64,000 bases of DNA, taken from NCBI GenBank assembly GCA_910577585.1, contig CAJTNN010000011.1:1-64000 (forward strand), written 5' to 3'. The position numbers and the translations under genes were made by a program. Below are positions 6,828 through 15,220 of the stretch, one piece after another. The DNA is from an uncultured Muribaculaceae bacterium. Lineage in GTDB: Bacteria; Bacteroidota; Bacteroidia; Bacteroidales; Muribaculaceae. Each line of letters opens with the position of its first letter. Within the stretch, counting starts at the first letter, position 1. The notes under the pieces are model-generated. The model was not told the DNA's origin. It ran no database searches and worked only from the letters and a program-made list of their open reading frames with translations.

Positions 6828-9602
6828 TTTCACGAGTACTTTGCAGGCCTCGGCGCCGCTGCGCACGATGTAGAGGCCGGGTTCGATGGCTACGTTGGCG
6901 GCTGCGGCCTGCGAGCTGTGGCGCAGTGAGCCGCTGAGGTCGTAAATCTGGAAGCCTGCGGGGGCATTGTCGATGGCGATTGAGCCATTCTCGCCGCGCG
7001 CCATGAGCTGGGCGTCGGTGGGAGCGGCGATCTCATCGACTGAGCTCATGTTGGTCGAAGCGATCACGACGTATGAGTTGGCCGGCAGAGTCACAGTGCC
7101 GTCAGCCACAGAGAATGTGGGATTGGTGGCATACGACTTCGTGGCGATAGTGTATTTATCCTGCGAAGTGAAGCTGAAGGGAACCTCGACGGTGATTTCG
7201 CCGGTGAGGTTGGGGTTGACCACAGTGATGAGCTGCTTGTCGGCAGTGGCCGAGATGAGGGTGCGACCCTTAGCCCAGTTCGAGGTGTTGCAGGCCATAG
7301 AGAATGTGGCGTCGGCAGTCACGTCGAAGAGTTCGGGGTTGGCGGTGCGGATAGAGATGAGCTCGGCATACGACTCCATCAGGGTGCGGTTGGCCGGGTC
7401 ATCGAGCAGATTCCAGTTGACGATTTTCGGGTCGACGTTGTTAGAACCGTTGGCAGTCTTGGTGGTCTGAGCGTTGCCCATCTCCGAGAACATCCATATC
7501 ATGTGGGCACCGGGGGCGAGAATCATCTGAGCGGCAGCCGAGCCGAGGCGGCGGCAAGCGAGCGCATGGTCATTCTTCACCTGAGTCTGGCCGTACTTGA
7601 TCTGCTTGTAGGCCAGACGCTCCTCATCGTGTGACTCGAGGTAGGCTACGGTAGAGTTGACAGTGCGGCCGTCATTCTTGGCATACATGCGGTTGAGGTT
7701 GGAGTTGGTGATATAGCCCATTGCGAACTGGCAACCGGCCTCATTCACATTTGCCCAGTTGAGCATGCCGAAGGCAGCCATCTCGTTCTCCTCCTGAGCG
7801 CCGGCGAGATTCTCGTTGATAAAGAATGCGTCGGGGTTGATCTCATTCATTGCCTCCTGGATAGCGCGCATGTTGGCCACGCGGCTGGCGTTGTAGGCGT
7901 TGGTGGCGGCATCGCCGTTGTTGGCGTAAGAGTCATTGTCGCCCAGACCCTTCACGAGGTCGAAGCGATAACCGTCGACGTGATATTCCTCCATCCAGTA
8001 TTTCACCACATCCTTCCACTGCTGGCGCACGAGGGGATGACCCTGGTTCCAGTCGTTGAGCACAGAGTATGCGTGAGGCGCGTCGGCGTTGTACATCGGG
8101 TTCTGACCCGCGGGATACATCACATACCAGGGGTGCTGCCAGTCGGTCTGGTTGAAGACCATGTCGAGAATGACGGCGATACCCTCTTCGTGGCACTTGT
8201 TGATAAACTCCTTGTAGTCATCGGGAGTGCCGTAGGCCTTGTCGGGAGCGAAATAGAAGTTGGGATTGTAGCCCCATGAGTTATTGCCGTTGAATTCATT
8301 GATAGGCAGGAGCTCGATGGCGTTGATGCCGAGGCTCTTGAGATAGGGGATTTTCTCGATGGCCTGGCGCACTGTGCCGTTGCCCTGGGCCTTGCCCTCG
8401 GTGCCGGTGAAGTCGCGCAGCAGCAGCTCGTAGATCACGAGGTCCTGTTTGCGCACGGGCTCGAAGTCATCGTCGGTCCAGTCGAAGTCGTTGATATTCT
8501 CCTGATATACGGCCATAGAGATTTTCTGGGTCACCTGCGAGGGGTAGGCAGGCATGTCGGGATATACGCTCGACGAGATGTAGCGGTCGTTGTTGGGGTC
8601 GAGCACGAGGCGAGCGTAGGGGTCGCCCACATTATAGACACCATCCACGACATAGTAGTAGGGGTAGGGCTTGTCGGCCTCCAGACCGCTGACTGTGGTC
8701 CAGAAATAGCGTTGGCCGTCGACATCGGTCTTATACATCGGCGCGGGCTCGTAGCCATTCCATTCGCCGGCGATTTCCACACACTCCTTGAGCGGGGCAG
8801 CCAGACAGAAAGTCACATTGCCGTCGGCATCGCGCACGGCTCCCATCTTGGGAGTGCCGCCCGGGTAGTCCATCTCTTCAGAGGCCTCGACCATAGTGAG
8901 CTTGATGGTGCTTGAAGTGACCTTGCCGTCGAGCTCCACATTGCCGTAGATAAGATAGTTGCCGGGCTTGGTGAAGGTGTAGGCGAAGTCGAGCTGGTCG
9001 ACATTCTCCTTCTCGATCATCTTCTCGGTGAAGACAGAGATCCACATGCGGTCAGCTTCTTTATTGGCTTTGAGGGTGAAGTTGACGGTGGGATTCTCGG
9101 GGGTGATGGTAGATGAGGCGGCGTCAGAAGAGAACTCCACCTGCAGTGCTGTCGAGATGACATCGAGGGTGATATCTCCACCCGATGAAGTCTTGGCCTC
9201 TTTCGAGCCGTCGGAGTTGCGGAACACGAACACGAGTTTGCGCACCACCTCAGAGTCGTTTGTAATGCCATAGAATTCCTTGATGTTGCCTATGTTGAGC
9301 GAATAGAGGTCGGGGCTGACATAGGTCATCTTGTATTTGTCGAGGTTCTTGTTCCACACAGTGGCGTATTTCCAGTCGGTGTCATCCTTCGAAGCCGAAG
9401 TGATTACGCCGGTGTGAGCGTAGATGGGGGTTGACTCCGAGAGGTTTTTCAGTGTCTTGTTGCCCTGATCAGCGTGAAAATAGATCACCACATCCGGGCT
9501 GTTGTCATAGAGCGGAGTCGGCTCGCTGGTGACCTGAGCGTGCAATGCGGTGATTGCCAGCACAGCCGAGGCGAGCAAGGAGGTCAGTCTGAGTTTTAGC
9601 AT
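6825..9602 (-). CDS. Secreted GH13 (alpha-amylase family) enzyme with a sorting-signal-like C-terminus
   Basis: The 925-residue protein has a signal peptide (LLASAVLAITALHAQ), two N-terminal beta domains (about 20-230), a CBM48/E-set-like domain (TFCLAAPLKECVEIAGEWNG) and a GH13 barrel. The four GH13 regions are visible: DMVFNQ (about 480), GYRFDLVKG with the nucleophile Asp (about 549), INENL with the acid/base Glu (about 597) and ESHDEER (about 658). A C-terminal beta domain and the tail GLYIVRSGAEACKVLVK follow; the tail resembles type IX secretion (type A) sorting domains. It probably cleaves alpha-glucans outside the outer membrane. It is 42 nt downstream of the DUF695-like gene and ends the run from phoH. 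Functionally it fits the nearby Sus locus, although sufB and phoH lie between. Confidence 0.85.
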   Translation of the reverse strand: MLKLRLTSLLASAVLAITALHAQVTSEPTPLYDNSPDVVIYFHADQGNKTLKNLSESTPIYAHTGVITSASKDDTDWKYATVWNKNLDKYKMTYVSPDLYSLNIGNIKEFYGITNDSEVVRKLVFVFRNSDGSKEAKTSSGGDITLDVISTALQVEFSSDAASSTITPENPTVNFTLKANKEADRMWISVFTEKMIEKENVDQLDFAYTFTKPGNYLIYGNVELDGKVTSSTIKLTMVEASEEMDYPGGTPKMGAVRDADGNVTFCLAAPLKECVEIAGEWNGYEPAPMYKTDVDGQRYFWTTVSGLEADKPYPYYYVVDGVYNVGDPYARLVLDPNNDRYISSSVYPDMPAYPSQVTQKISMAVYQENINDFDWTDDDFEPVRKQDLVIYELLLRDFTGTEGKAQGNGTVRQAIEKIPYLKSLGINAIELLPINEFNGNNSWGYNPNFYFAPDKAYGTPDDYKEFINKCHEEGIAVILDMVFNQTDWQHPWYVMYPAGQNPMYNADAPHAYSVLNDWNQGHPLVRQQWKDVVKYWMEEYHVDGYRFDLVKGLGDNDSYANNGDAATNAYNASRVANMRAIQEAMNEINPDAFFINENLAGAQEENEMAAFGMLNWANVNEAGCQFAMGYITNSNLNRMYAKNDGRTVNSTVAYLESHDEERLAYKQIKYGQTQVKNDHALACRRLGSAAAQMILAPGAHMIWMFSEMGNAQTTKTANGSNNVDPKIVNWNLLDDPANRTLMESYAELISIRTANPELFDVTADATFSMACNTSNWAKGRTLISATADKQLITVVNPNLTGEITVEVPFSFTSQDKYTIATKSYATNPTFSVADGTVTLPANSYVVIASTNMSSVDEIAAPTDAQLMARGENGSIAIDNAPAGFQIYDLSGSLRHSSQAAAANVAIEPGLYIVRSGAEACKVLVK

Positions 9603-9644
9603 ATGGATTGATTTTATAGATTATTGTTTTTTTGATGTCAGGGG

Positions 9645-10094
9645 TCAGTCGGCGTCATCCTCGTCGGGGATGTAGGTCTGGGCCCTCATGTCGAGATACT
9701 CCTCCCACTCGGGGTCCTCGGCGGCCTCGATGCTCAGCGGCAGCGGCGGCAGCGGGGCGAGGGCACGGTTGAGGATATTGCGGAAGATGTGGAGCGAGCG
9801 GGTGTAGAAGATCCAGTCTCGGCGTCCGTCGCCGGTGTATATGCCGGTAAGGATTGCGGCCGGGTCGCGGCGTGTCTCGTCGAGAAGAGCGTCGGTGGCC
9901 TGCTCCATCAGGCGGGCATCCTCTTCATCGGGCATCCCGTCGGGGAGCGGCGTATAGTCCCAGCTGACAGTGAGCCGGAAAATATGTTTTCCGGCCGAGA
10001 TGATGTCGGCCGGCACATCGCGCCCGGTGATGATGAGTCGCCGTCCATTCTCGGCCTCTGCGGGGTATGTCCAGAATTTATCCTTGAGTTTCAT
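9645..10094 (-). CDS. DUF695-like protein
   Basis: The start is ATG 10094 (MKLKDKFWTYPAEAENGRR), 7 nt after the stop of the DUF2027 gene; the in-frame extension upstream overlaps that gene and looks non-coding. The 149-residue soluble protein contains LIITGRDVP, FRLTVSWDYTPLPDGMPDEE and GDGRRDWIFYTRSLHIFRNIL. This fits my memory of DUF695, a small domain of unknown function common in Bacteroidota. There is no signal peptide, so it is probably cytoplasmic. It has a Pro/Leu-rich stretch near residue 113 and an acidic end. Cotranscription with DUF2027 is likely from the spacing. Confidence 0.6.
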   Translation of the reverse strand: MKLKDKFWTYPAEAENGRRLIITGRDVPADIISAGKHIFRLTVSWDYTPLPDGMPDEEDARLMEQATDALLDETRRDPAAILTGIYTGDGRRDWIFYTRSLHIFRNILNRALAPLPPLPLSIEAAEDPEWEEYLDMRAQTYIPDEDDAD

Positions 10095-10101
10095 GATGTG
10101 G

Positions 10102-10830
10102 TTACTGTTTCTGGAATCTGTCGGAGGTGATGAGGGGGAATTCAAGCACAGGCTCCTCGAAGAAGCGTCCGGGGCGGAAGCAATGCACCTTATGGAACTT
10201 CGTAAGGTCGAGTTTGCGTATCACCCCGATGGGGTCCTTGATGTCGAACTCCTTGCCCGACTTGAAAGCTATGGCCTGAAACACGATACGCTCTATCCGG
10301 CCGAGGGTGGAGTGGGTGAACTGCGCCAGGTCGATGAGCTCATTTGGCTGCACATCCCCCTGGTAGATTACATTCCACGAAGCACTCTCCGGAGCGCGTC
10401 CGGCCAGGAAGAACTGCAGGGTGTAGTTGGAGTCATTCACCAGCACTGCATTGAATGTAGCCTCTGAGAGACGCTTCACATCCGAAGGCTCGAAGGCCAG
10501 CGAGATGGTGAGGCGGTCGCCATGCGGAGTCTCCGGAGCCGGCGGCAGTGGGGCAGGCTTCGGAGTGGTGTCTTTGGTGAGGGTGGGTTCAGGGGCCGGT
10601 TTGCGCTTCTGGCTCTTACCCTCATCGAAGGCCTCCTGGTCAAACATCAGTTTGGCGCCCCCCTTAGGCTTCTCGTGGCCTGCCGGGAGCACCACCACCA
10701 GCTCCTTGGTCTGAAACGGGGTCTCGAAGCCGTTGTCGTCGACATAAGCGATTTTGCCGTCGATGCGGGTCACTACGCCTCCGCCCACTGAGTTGAGGTA
10801 TCTTACGGTGTCTCCTATATTGATCATCAC
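10102..10830 (-). CDS. DUF2027 protein without the usual C-terminal SMR domain
   Basis: The protein starts MINIGDTVRYLNSVGGGVV, the Tudor-like N-terminal domain of the Bacteroidota DUF2027 family. A basic, Pro-rich linker follows (KSQKRKPAPEPTLTKD...), then a beta-rich domain (RLTISLAFEPSDVKRLSEAT, YTLQFFLAGRAPESASW). Family members are typically about 340 residues and end in a MutS2-related SMR domain. This one stops at 242, at EFPLITSDRFQKQ, so the SMR domain is absent. Start may be either of the two adjacent Met codons. It lies 25 nt after phoH and 7 nt before the DUF695-like gene. Biochemical role is unknown; nucleic-acid interaction is a guess from the family. Confidence 0.7.
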   Translation of the reverse strand: MMINIGDTVRYLNSVGGGVVTRIDGKIAYVDDNGFETPFQTKELVVVLPAGHEKPKGGAKLMFDQEAFDEGKSQKRKPAPEPTLTKDTTPKPAPLPPAPETPHGDRLTISLAFEPSDVKRLSEATFNAVLVNDSNYTLQFFLAGRAPESASWNVIYQGDVQPNELIDLAQFTHSTLGRIERIVFQAIAFKSGKEFDIKDPIGVIRKLDLTKFHKVHCFRPGRFFEEPVLEFPLITSDRFQKQ

Positions 10831-10855
10831 GTGGTGTCAGACTGAAAAAGTACGG

Positions 10856-11866
10856 TCAGTCTCTGCCGTGCGCCTCCCCGGCGGGGGCTGCGCTGAGTTT
10901 ATCTTCAAATTCCTTATCCACCTTCTCCTCACGCGCCTCATAGGCATCGACGATGCGCTGCACGAGCGGGTGGCGCACGATATCCTTCTTGGCATACTCG
11001 ATGACGCCGATCCCCTTCACGCCGCGCAGGATTCTCAGCGCCTGCATAAGGCCGGACTGCACGCTTCGTGGCAGGTCAATCTGAGTGGCGTCGCCGGTGA
11101 TGATCATCTTGGCGTTGACACCCAGTCGGGTCAGAAACATCTTCATCTGATGCTTCGTGGTGTTCTGGGCCTCATCGAGAATGATGATGGCATCGTTGAG
11201 GGTTCGGCCGCGCATGAAGGCCAGCGGCGCGATCTGTATGGTGTCAGACTCCATATACTCCTTCAGTTTCACAGCCGGTAGCATATCCTCCAGAGCATCG
11301 TAGAGTGGCCGGAGATAGGGGTCGATCTTATCCTTCATGTCGCCCGGCAGGAAGCCGAGTTTCTCGCCCGCCTCCACGGCCGGACGCGAGAGGATGATGC
11401 GTTTGCAGGCGCGGTTTTTAAGCGCCGCCACAGCCAGGGCGATGGCGATGTAGGTTTTGCCGGTGCCGGCCGGGCCGAGGGCGAAAGTGAGGTCGTTCTC
11501 CTCAAATGACTTCACCATCCGGGCCTGGTTGGCATTGCGCGGCGCGATGGGGCGCCCGCTTTGTCCGAAGATGATGACCCCCTCGGAGTTTACCGCCTTT
11601 GGCGGCTCACCCTTGATGATGTCGATGATGACCTCATCGGTGAGCTTATTGTATTTGGCGGCATAGGCCTCGATCTCCTTGACCTTTCGCTCGAACTCGG
11701 CAGTCTCCGAGTCCTCGCCGATGACCTTGATGACGCTTCCGCGTGCCGCCATGCGCAATTTCGGGAAGAGATTGCGTATGAGGTTGATATTTGAGTTGTT
11801 GACGCCATAGAATGTCTGAGGGTCTATGCCGTCGACTATTACGGTTCTTTCTATCATTTCTTGCAA
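10856..11866 (-). CDS. phoH: PhoH-family P-loop ATPase
   Basis: This 336-residue protein carries an N-terminal KH-like region, Walker A GPAGTGKT (131-138) and Walker B IIILDEAQN (228-235), followed by TRLGVNAKMIITGDATQIDLP. This is the conserved PhoH (PhoL-type) arrangement. The family consists of cytoplasmic ATPases linked to RNA metabolism and ribosome assembly or rescue. The length matches the family. It is 111 nt downstream of sufB and 25 nt upstream of DUF2027, in what looks like one transcriptional run. The ATG at 11866 is preferred; Met4 is an alternative. Confidence 0.92.
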   Translation of the reverse strand: MQEMIERTVIVDGIDPQTFYGVNNSNINLIRNLFPKLRMAARGSVIKVIGEDSETAEFERKVKEIEAYAAKYNKLTDEVIIDIIKGEPPKAVNSEGVIIFGQSGRPIAPRNANQARMVKSFEENDLTFALGPAGTGKTYIAIALAVAALKNRACKRIILSRPAVEAGEKLGFLPGDMKDKIDPYLRPLYDALEDMLPAVKLKEYMESDTIQIAPLAFMRGRTLNDAIIILDEAQNTTKHQMKMFLTRLGVNAKMIITGDATQIDLPRSVQSGLMQALRILRGVKGIGVIEYAKKDIVRHPLVQRIVDAYEAREEKVDKEFEDKLSAAPAGEAHGRD

Positions 11867-11977
11867 TATGGTTAAGCTCCGGCCGGAGGGGATGCAGCTT
11901 CATCGCGAGAATCCTCTCTGAGGAGGGCGGGTGGAGGGAGCAGCGTGCCGGCTCAAGGCGGAGCAGGGGAGGGCGGA

Positions 11978-13456
11978 TTAACCCACCGAACCCTCGAGGG
12001 TGATCTGCAGAAGTTTCTGCGCCTCTACGGCAAACTCCATGGGGAGCTTGTTCATCACCTCCTTGGCATAACCGCTCACGATGAGGCCGATGGCTTCCTC
12101 GGTGGGTATGCCGCGTTGCTGGCAGTAGAAGAGCTGCTCTTCATTGATTTTTGATGTGGTGGCCTCATGTTCGGCCACCGACTCCTTGTTGCGCACATCA
12201 ATCACCGGGAAGGTATGGGCGCCGCAGTCGGGGCCCATCAGCAGCGAGTCGCACTGTGTGAAGTTGCGGCATCCCGAGGCGCGGCTGTCGATGCGCACCA
12301 GGCCGCGGTAGGAATTCTGCGATTTTCCCGCCGAAATACCCTTGCTGACGATGGTGCTGCGCGAGTTGCGGCCGATGTGTATCATTTTTGTGCCGGTGTC
12401 GGCCTGCTGATGATTGTTGGTGACGGCCACAGAGTAGAACTCACCCACCGACTCATCACCCTTGAGCACACACGAAGGGTACTTCCAGGTGATAGCCGAG
12501 CCGGTCTCTACCTGAGTCCATGATATCTTCGAGCGGTGGCCACGGCAGAGGCCTCGCTTGGTGACGAAATTGTAGATTCCGCCGCGCCCCTCCTTATCGC
12601 CGGCATACCAGTTCTGAACGGTGCTGTACTTCACCTCGGCTCTCTCCTCGCAGATAATCTCTACGATAGCGGCATGCAGTTGATTTTCGTCGCGCATCGG
12701 GGCGGTGCATCCCTCGAGGTAGGAGACGTAAGCGTCGTCGTCGGCCACAATGAGCGTGCGTTCAAACTGGCCTGTGCCCGAGGCGTTGATGCGGAAGTAA
12801 GTCGACAGCTCCATCGGGCAGCGCACCCCCTTGGGGATATAGACAAACGACCCGTCGGAGAATACCGCCGAGTTCAGAGCCGCATAGAAGTTGTCGCGGT
12901 AGCTTACGACCGAGCCCAGATACTTCTTCACTAGGTCGGGGTAATCCTTCACAGCCTCAGAGAAAGAGCAGAAGATGACGCCGAGTTCGGCAAGTTTCTC
13001 GCGGTGGGTGGTCTTGACGCTCACCGAGTCCATGACCGCATCTACGGCCACACCGGCGAGTTGCTTCTGCTCCTCGAGCGAGATGCCGAGCTTATTGAAC
13101 GTCTCGATAAGCTCCGGGTCGACCTCATCCATGCTCTTCTTAAGCTCCTTCTTTTTCGGGGCGGCATAATATGAGATGGCCTGGAAATCTATTTCGGGAA
13201 TGTCAAGATGCGCCCACTTCGGGGGTGTGAGCGTGAGCCAGTAGCGGAATGCCTTGAGACGGAAGTCGAGCAGCCATTCCGGTTCACCCTTGAGGCGTGA
13301 GATTAGACGCACGGTATCCTCCGTCAGACCCGGCGGCACGATGTCGGTGTCGATGTCTGAGGTGAAGCCATACTTATATTCCGAGTTGGTGGCCTCGTTG
13401 ATAACATCAGCCGAGGCCATCTTTTCATTCTGATTCAGATTTTCCATATAATTCAA
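11978..13456 (-). CDS. sufB: Fe-S cluster assembly scaffold SufB
   Basis: The protein has 492 residues (489 if ATG 13447 is used). Conserved SufB blocks include GEPEWLLDFRLKAFRYW, FYAALNSAVFSDGSFVYIPKGV, YFRINASGTGQFERTLIVADD, YLEGCTAPMRDENQLHAA, TVQNWYAGDKEGRGGIYNFV, RNSRSTIVSKGISAGKS and RGIPTEEAIGLIVSGYAKEV. SufB works with SufC and SufD in a cytoplasmic complex that builds iron-sulfur clusters. In most Bacteroidales sufC and sufD follow directly. Here the next gene is phoH, so the partners must be elsewhere. A TAATTTTG -7 element at 13468-13461 (minus strand) is so close to the ATG that the leader would be very short. Confidence 0.95.
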   Translation of the reverse strand: MNYMENLNQNEKMASADVINEATNSEYKYGFTSDIDTDIVPPGLTEDTVRLISRLKGEPEWLLDFRLKAFRYWLTLTPPKWAHLDIPEIDFQAISYYAAPKKKELKKSMDEVDPELIETFNKLGISLEEQKQLAGVAVDAVMDSVSVKTTHREKLAELGVIFCSFSEAVKDYPDLVKKYLGSVVSYRDNFYAALNSAVFSDGSFVYIPKGVRCPMELSTYFRINASGTGQFERTLIVADDDAYVSYLEGCTAPMRDENQLHAAIVEIICEERAEVKYSTVQNWYAGDKEGRGGIYNFVTKRGLCRGHRSKISWTQVETGSAITWKYPSCVLKGDESVGEFYSVAVTNNHQQADTGTKMIHIGRNSRSTIVSKGISAGKSQNSYRGLVRIDSRASGCRNFTQCDSLLMGPDCGAHTFPVIDVRNKESVAEHEATTSKINEEQLFYCQQRGIPTEEAIGLIVSGYAKEVMNKLPMEFAVEAQKLLQITLEGSVG

Positions 13457-13512
13457 TACGCAAAATTAGTCAAAATGTTTGAGATTTGCGGATTGGCATC
13501 TTCAAAAAAATG

Positions 13513-13545
13513 TAAAAAGGAGGATGACCGGAAAGGTCATCCTCC
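13513..13545 (-). terminator. Terminator of the 13645-14580 gene
   Basis: GGAGGATGACC (13519-13529) and GGTCATCCTCC (13535-13545) form a perfect 11-bp stem with a 5-nt loop. On the minus strand it is followed by TTTTTAC. It sits about 100 nt beyond the stop. Confidence 0.8.
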
Positions 13546-13644
13546 AATTGATGGTTTTATAGTTGGAATCGTGAGCCCGGCGGCCACATCAGCAGGTGAG
13601 GTGAGCGGGCGCGGATTCCGCTTGAAGTCGTATCTTCAGTGAGA

Positions 13645-14580
13645 TTACTTAACGACAGCCTTGTAAGACTTTTCGCCCTTAACTACGATGTAGAGGCCCT
13701 TCTCGGGGTTAGCTACGCGCACACCCTGAAGAGTGTAGTACTGAGCGGGAGCGTTCTCGTCGATAGCTACGTTAGCCACGCCGCTACCTTCGAACCATTC
13801 GGGTACATCCTCAGCGTCAGTTGCGAGGTACATAACTGCTACAGCACCTGCAGCATATTCAGCGCAAACCTCGGGGTCGATAGTGAGGTAGCAAGTGCCA
13901 GTCCAAGCTTCGTCGAGAGTGATGTTGCCGCCGTTGTTGAAGAGAGCGTTGTCCATGTCTGCGAGGATGGGATCCTCACCAGCACCGAAGTTGTATTTAG
14001 CCCAGTTAGCGTCAGCAATCTTGAAGCCTTCGCCAGCATTGATCTGCTGACCCTCAGCGCATACGAAACGGAAAGTGTTTTCGCCTACATTCTCGAAGAG
14101 CCATGCGTCATCGCTGCCCCAACCGTTCATGTCGCCACGGAAGTAGAGCTGGATGCCACCTGCGGGTTTGGGAGTATCAGTAGTCATAGTGATAGTAGAG
14201 AAATCACCGGCTACAACTACTTTCCAGTCGCCTTCCCAAGGACAGAGGATGTTGGGAGAATCACCTGTGCCGGGTTCGAGATCTACGGTCACACCCTGCT
14301 CCTCGCCATAGTTGCAAGTCAGGATACCCTCGTTGAAGCCAGTCCAGTCGCCCTCTACATCGCTCTTTGTAGTAGAAATCTTGAAAGAAGTGAGGCCATT
14401 GACAGTCAGCTCGAAGTTGCCGTTAACGATTTCGAACTCTGCGGGGTTGCTGGGAGCCCACTCTGCGGGGAGACCGCCGTTGTCAGCGTCAGCTGTGCTG
14501 GCGCCAGTCATGTAGAGAGCCTGAGCGTTAGCCGACATAGCGATGGCTGCGGCTGCTGCGAATGCGTAAAATTTCTTCAT
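13645..14580 (-). CDS. Exported protein with SusE/F-like beta domains and a sorting-type C-terminus
   Basis: This 311-residue protein has a signal peptide (MKKFYAFAAAAAIAMSANAQ). The beta-rich body has features such as IQLYFRGDMNGWGSDDAWLFE and FKIADANWAKYNFGAG. These are reminiscent of the starch-binding CBM-like domains of SusE/SusF and pullulan-binding proteins. The last residues, GLYIVVKGEKSYKAVVK, resemble a type IX secretion sorting tail and match the ends of the GH13 (6825) and 60544 proteins. There is no lipobox. It lies downstream of the Sus operon but has its own promoter, a leader of about 195 nt and a terminator. A surface glycan-binding role is inferred from context and domain look, not proven. 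Confidence 0.7.
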   Translation of the reverse strand: MKKFYAFAAAAAIAMSANAQALYMTGASTADADNGGLPAEWAPSNPAEFEIVNGNFELTVNGLTSFKISTTKSDVEGDWTGFNEGILTCNYGEEQGVTVDLEPGTGDSPNILCPWEGDWKVVVAGDFSTITMTTDTPKPAGGIQLYFRGDMNGWGSDDAWLFENVGENTFRFVCAEGQQINAGEGFKIADANWAKYNFGAGEDPILADMDNALFNNGGNITLDEAWTGTCYLTIDPEVCAEYAAGAVAVMYLATDAEDVPEWFEGSGVANVAIDENAPAQYYTLQGVRVANPEKGLYIVVKGEKSYKAVVK

Positions 14581-14781
14581 TGTGAAGTAGATTTTATGGT
14601 TAAACTTAATTTATTTAGTCGTAGGTTGGAGGTGTGTATCAATGCCTTGCTATGGGGAGGTGCCTTCGTGGTGAGTCGGCAACTCAGTGCGTGGTCCGCC
14701 GTCATGAGTCGTGAGGTCAGTTCGCGATTTTGATGTTAGCCTATGAAGTTAATACCGCTCCTTGAGGGCCTTAATACGCTG

Positions 14782-14812
14782 CAAATTTAAGTAATAAATT
14801 TTGATTTCACAA
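14782..14812 (-). promoter_or_regulatory. Promoter of the 13645-14580 gene
   Basis: On the minus strand CTTG (TTG at 14812-14810) precedes TAAATTTG (14789-14782) with a 20-bp spacer. This predicts a start near 14775 and a 5' leader of about 195 nt. Confidence 0.6.
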
Positions 14813-14881
14813 GAATTTGAAAAAAAAATTAACTTTTTATTTTTCTCGCTCTTTTTCGTATGGGCATTTTGCTTTTATATA

Positions 14882-15119
14882 GAACTGATTTAAACTTTTT
14901 TCAAGGTCAAGATTTATTAAGATTTTGAGCAGGTTTCGGTTCTCGAAGAGGGAGCAATGCGGGCATTGACTCATATTGAGAAGTGATTAAGGCATTCGTC
15001 TATTTTCAATTGCGACCGATGAAGAGGGCCGAAAGATGCCAAAATATTAATAAAGATTGGCCTTGAAGAAAACATTTTTAAATACTTTTTTAGTTTTCGT
15101 AAAAAGTTTAAATCAGTTC
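14882..15119 (+). repeat. Long copy of a structured inverted-repeat element
   Basis: The element runs from GAACTGATTTAAACT to AGTTTAAATCAGTTC; these ends are exact reverse complements. A core of about 46 bp (starting GATTTTGAGCAGGTTTCGG) matches the core of the 44080-44269 copy, read on its minus strand, with two differences. This copy has about 48 extra bp in the middle. The ends and the inner arms differ between copies in a matching, pair-preserving way. It lies between the Sus operon terminator and the next gene's promoter. No coding sequence is evident. Confidence 0.8.
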
Positions 15120-15127
15120 ATAAAGCG

Positions 15128-15159
15128 AGCCCCCCGGCAGGTTGGCCTGTCGGGGGGCT
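15128..15159 (-). terminator. Terminator of the Sus operon
   Basis: AGCCCCCCGGCAGG and CCTGTCGGGGGGCT form a 14-bp stem with a TTGG loop, 62 nt past the susF-like stop. The minus strand continues CGCTTTATG, a weak U-tract. Confidence 0.7.
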
Positions 15160-15220
15160 GGTATGGTGATTTCCGGATTCCGCTTTGGGCGGAGTGGCGG
15201 AAATTCTTTGGGGTCGGTGC

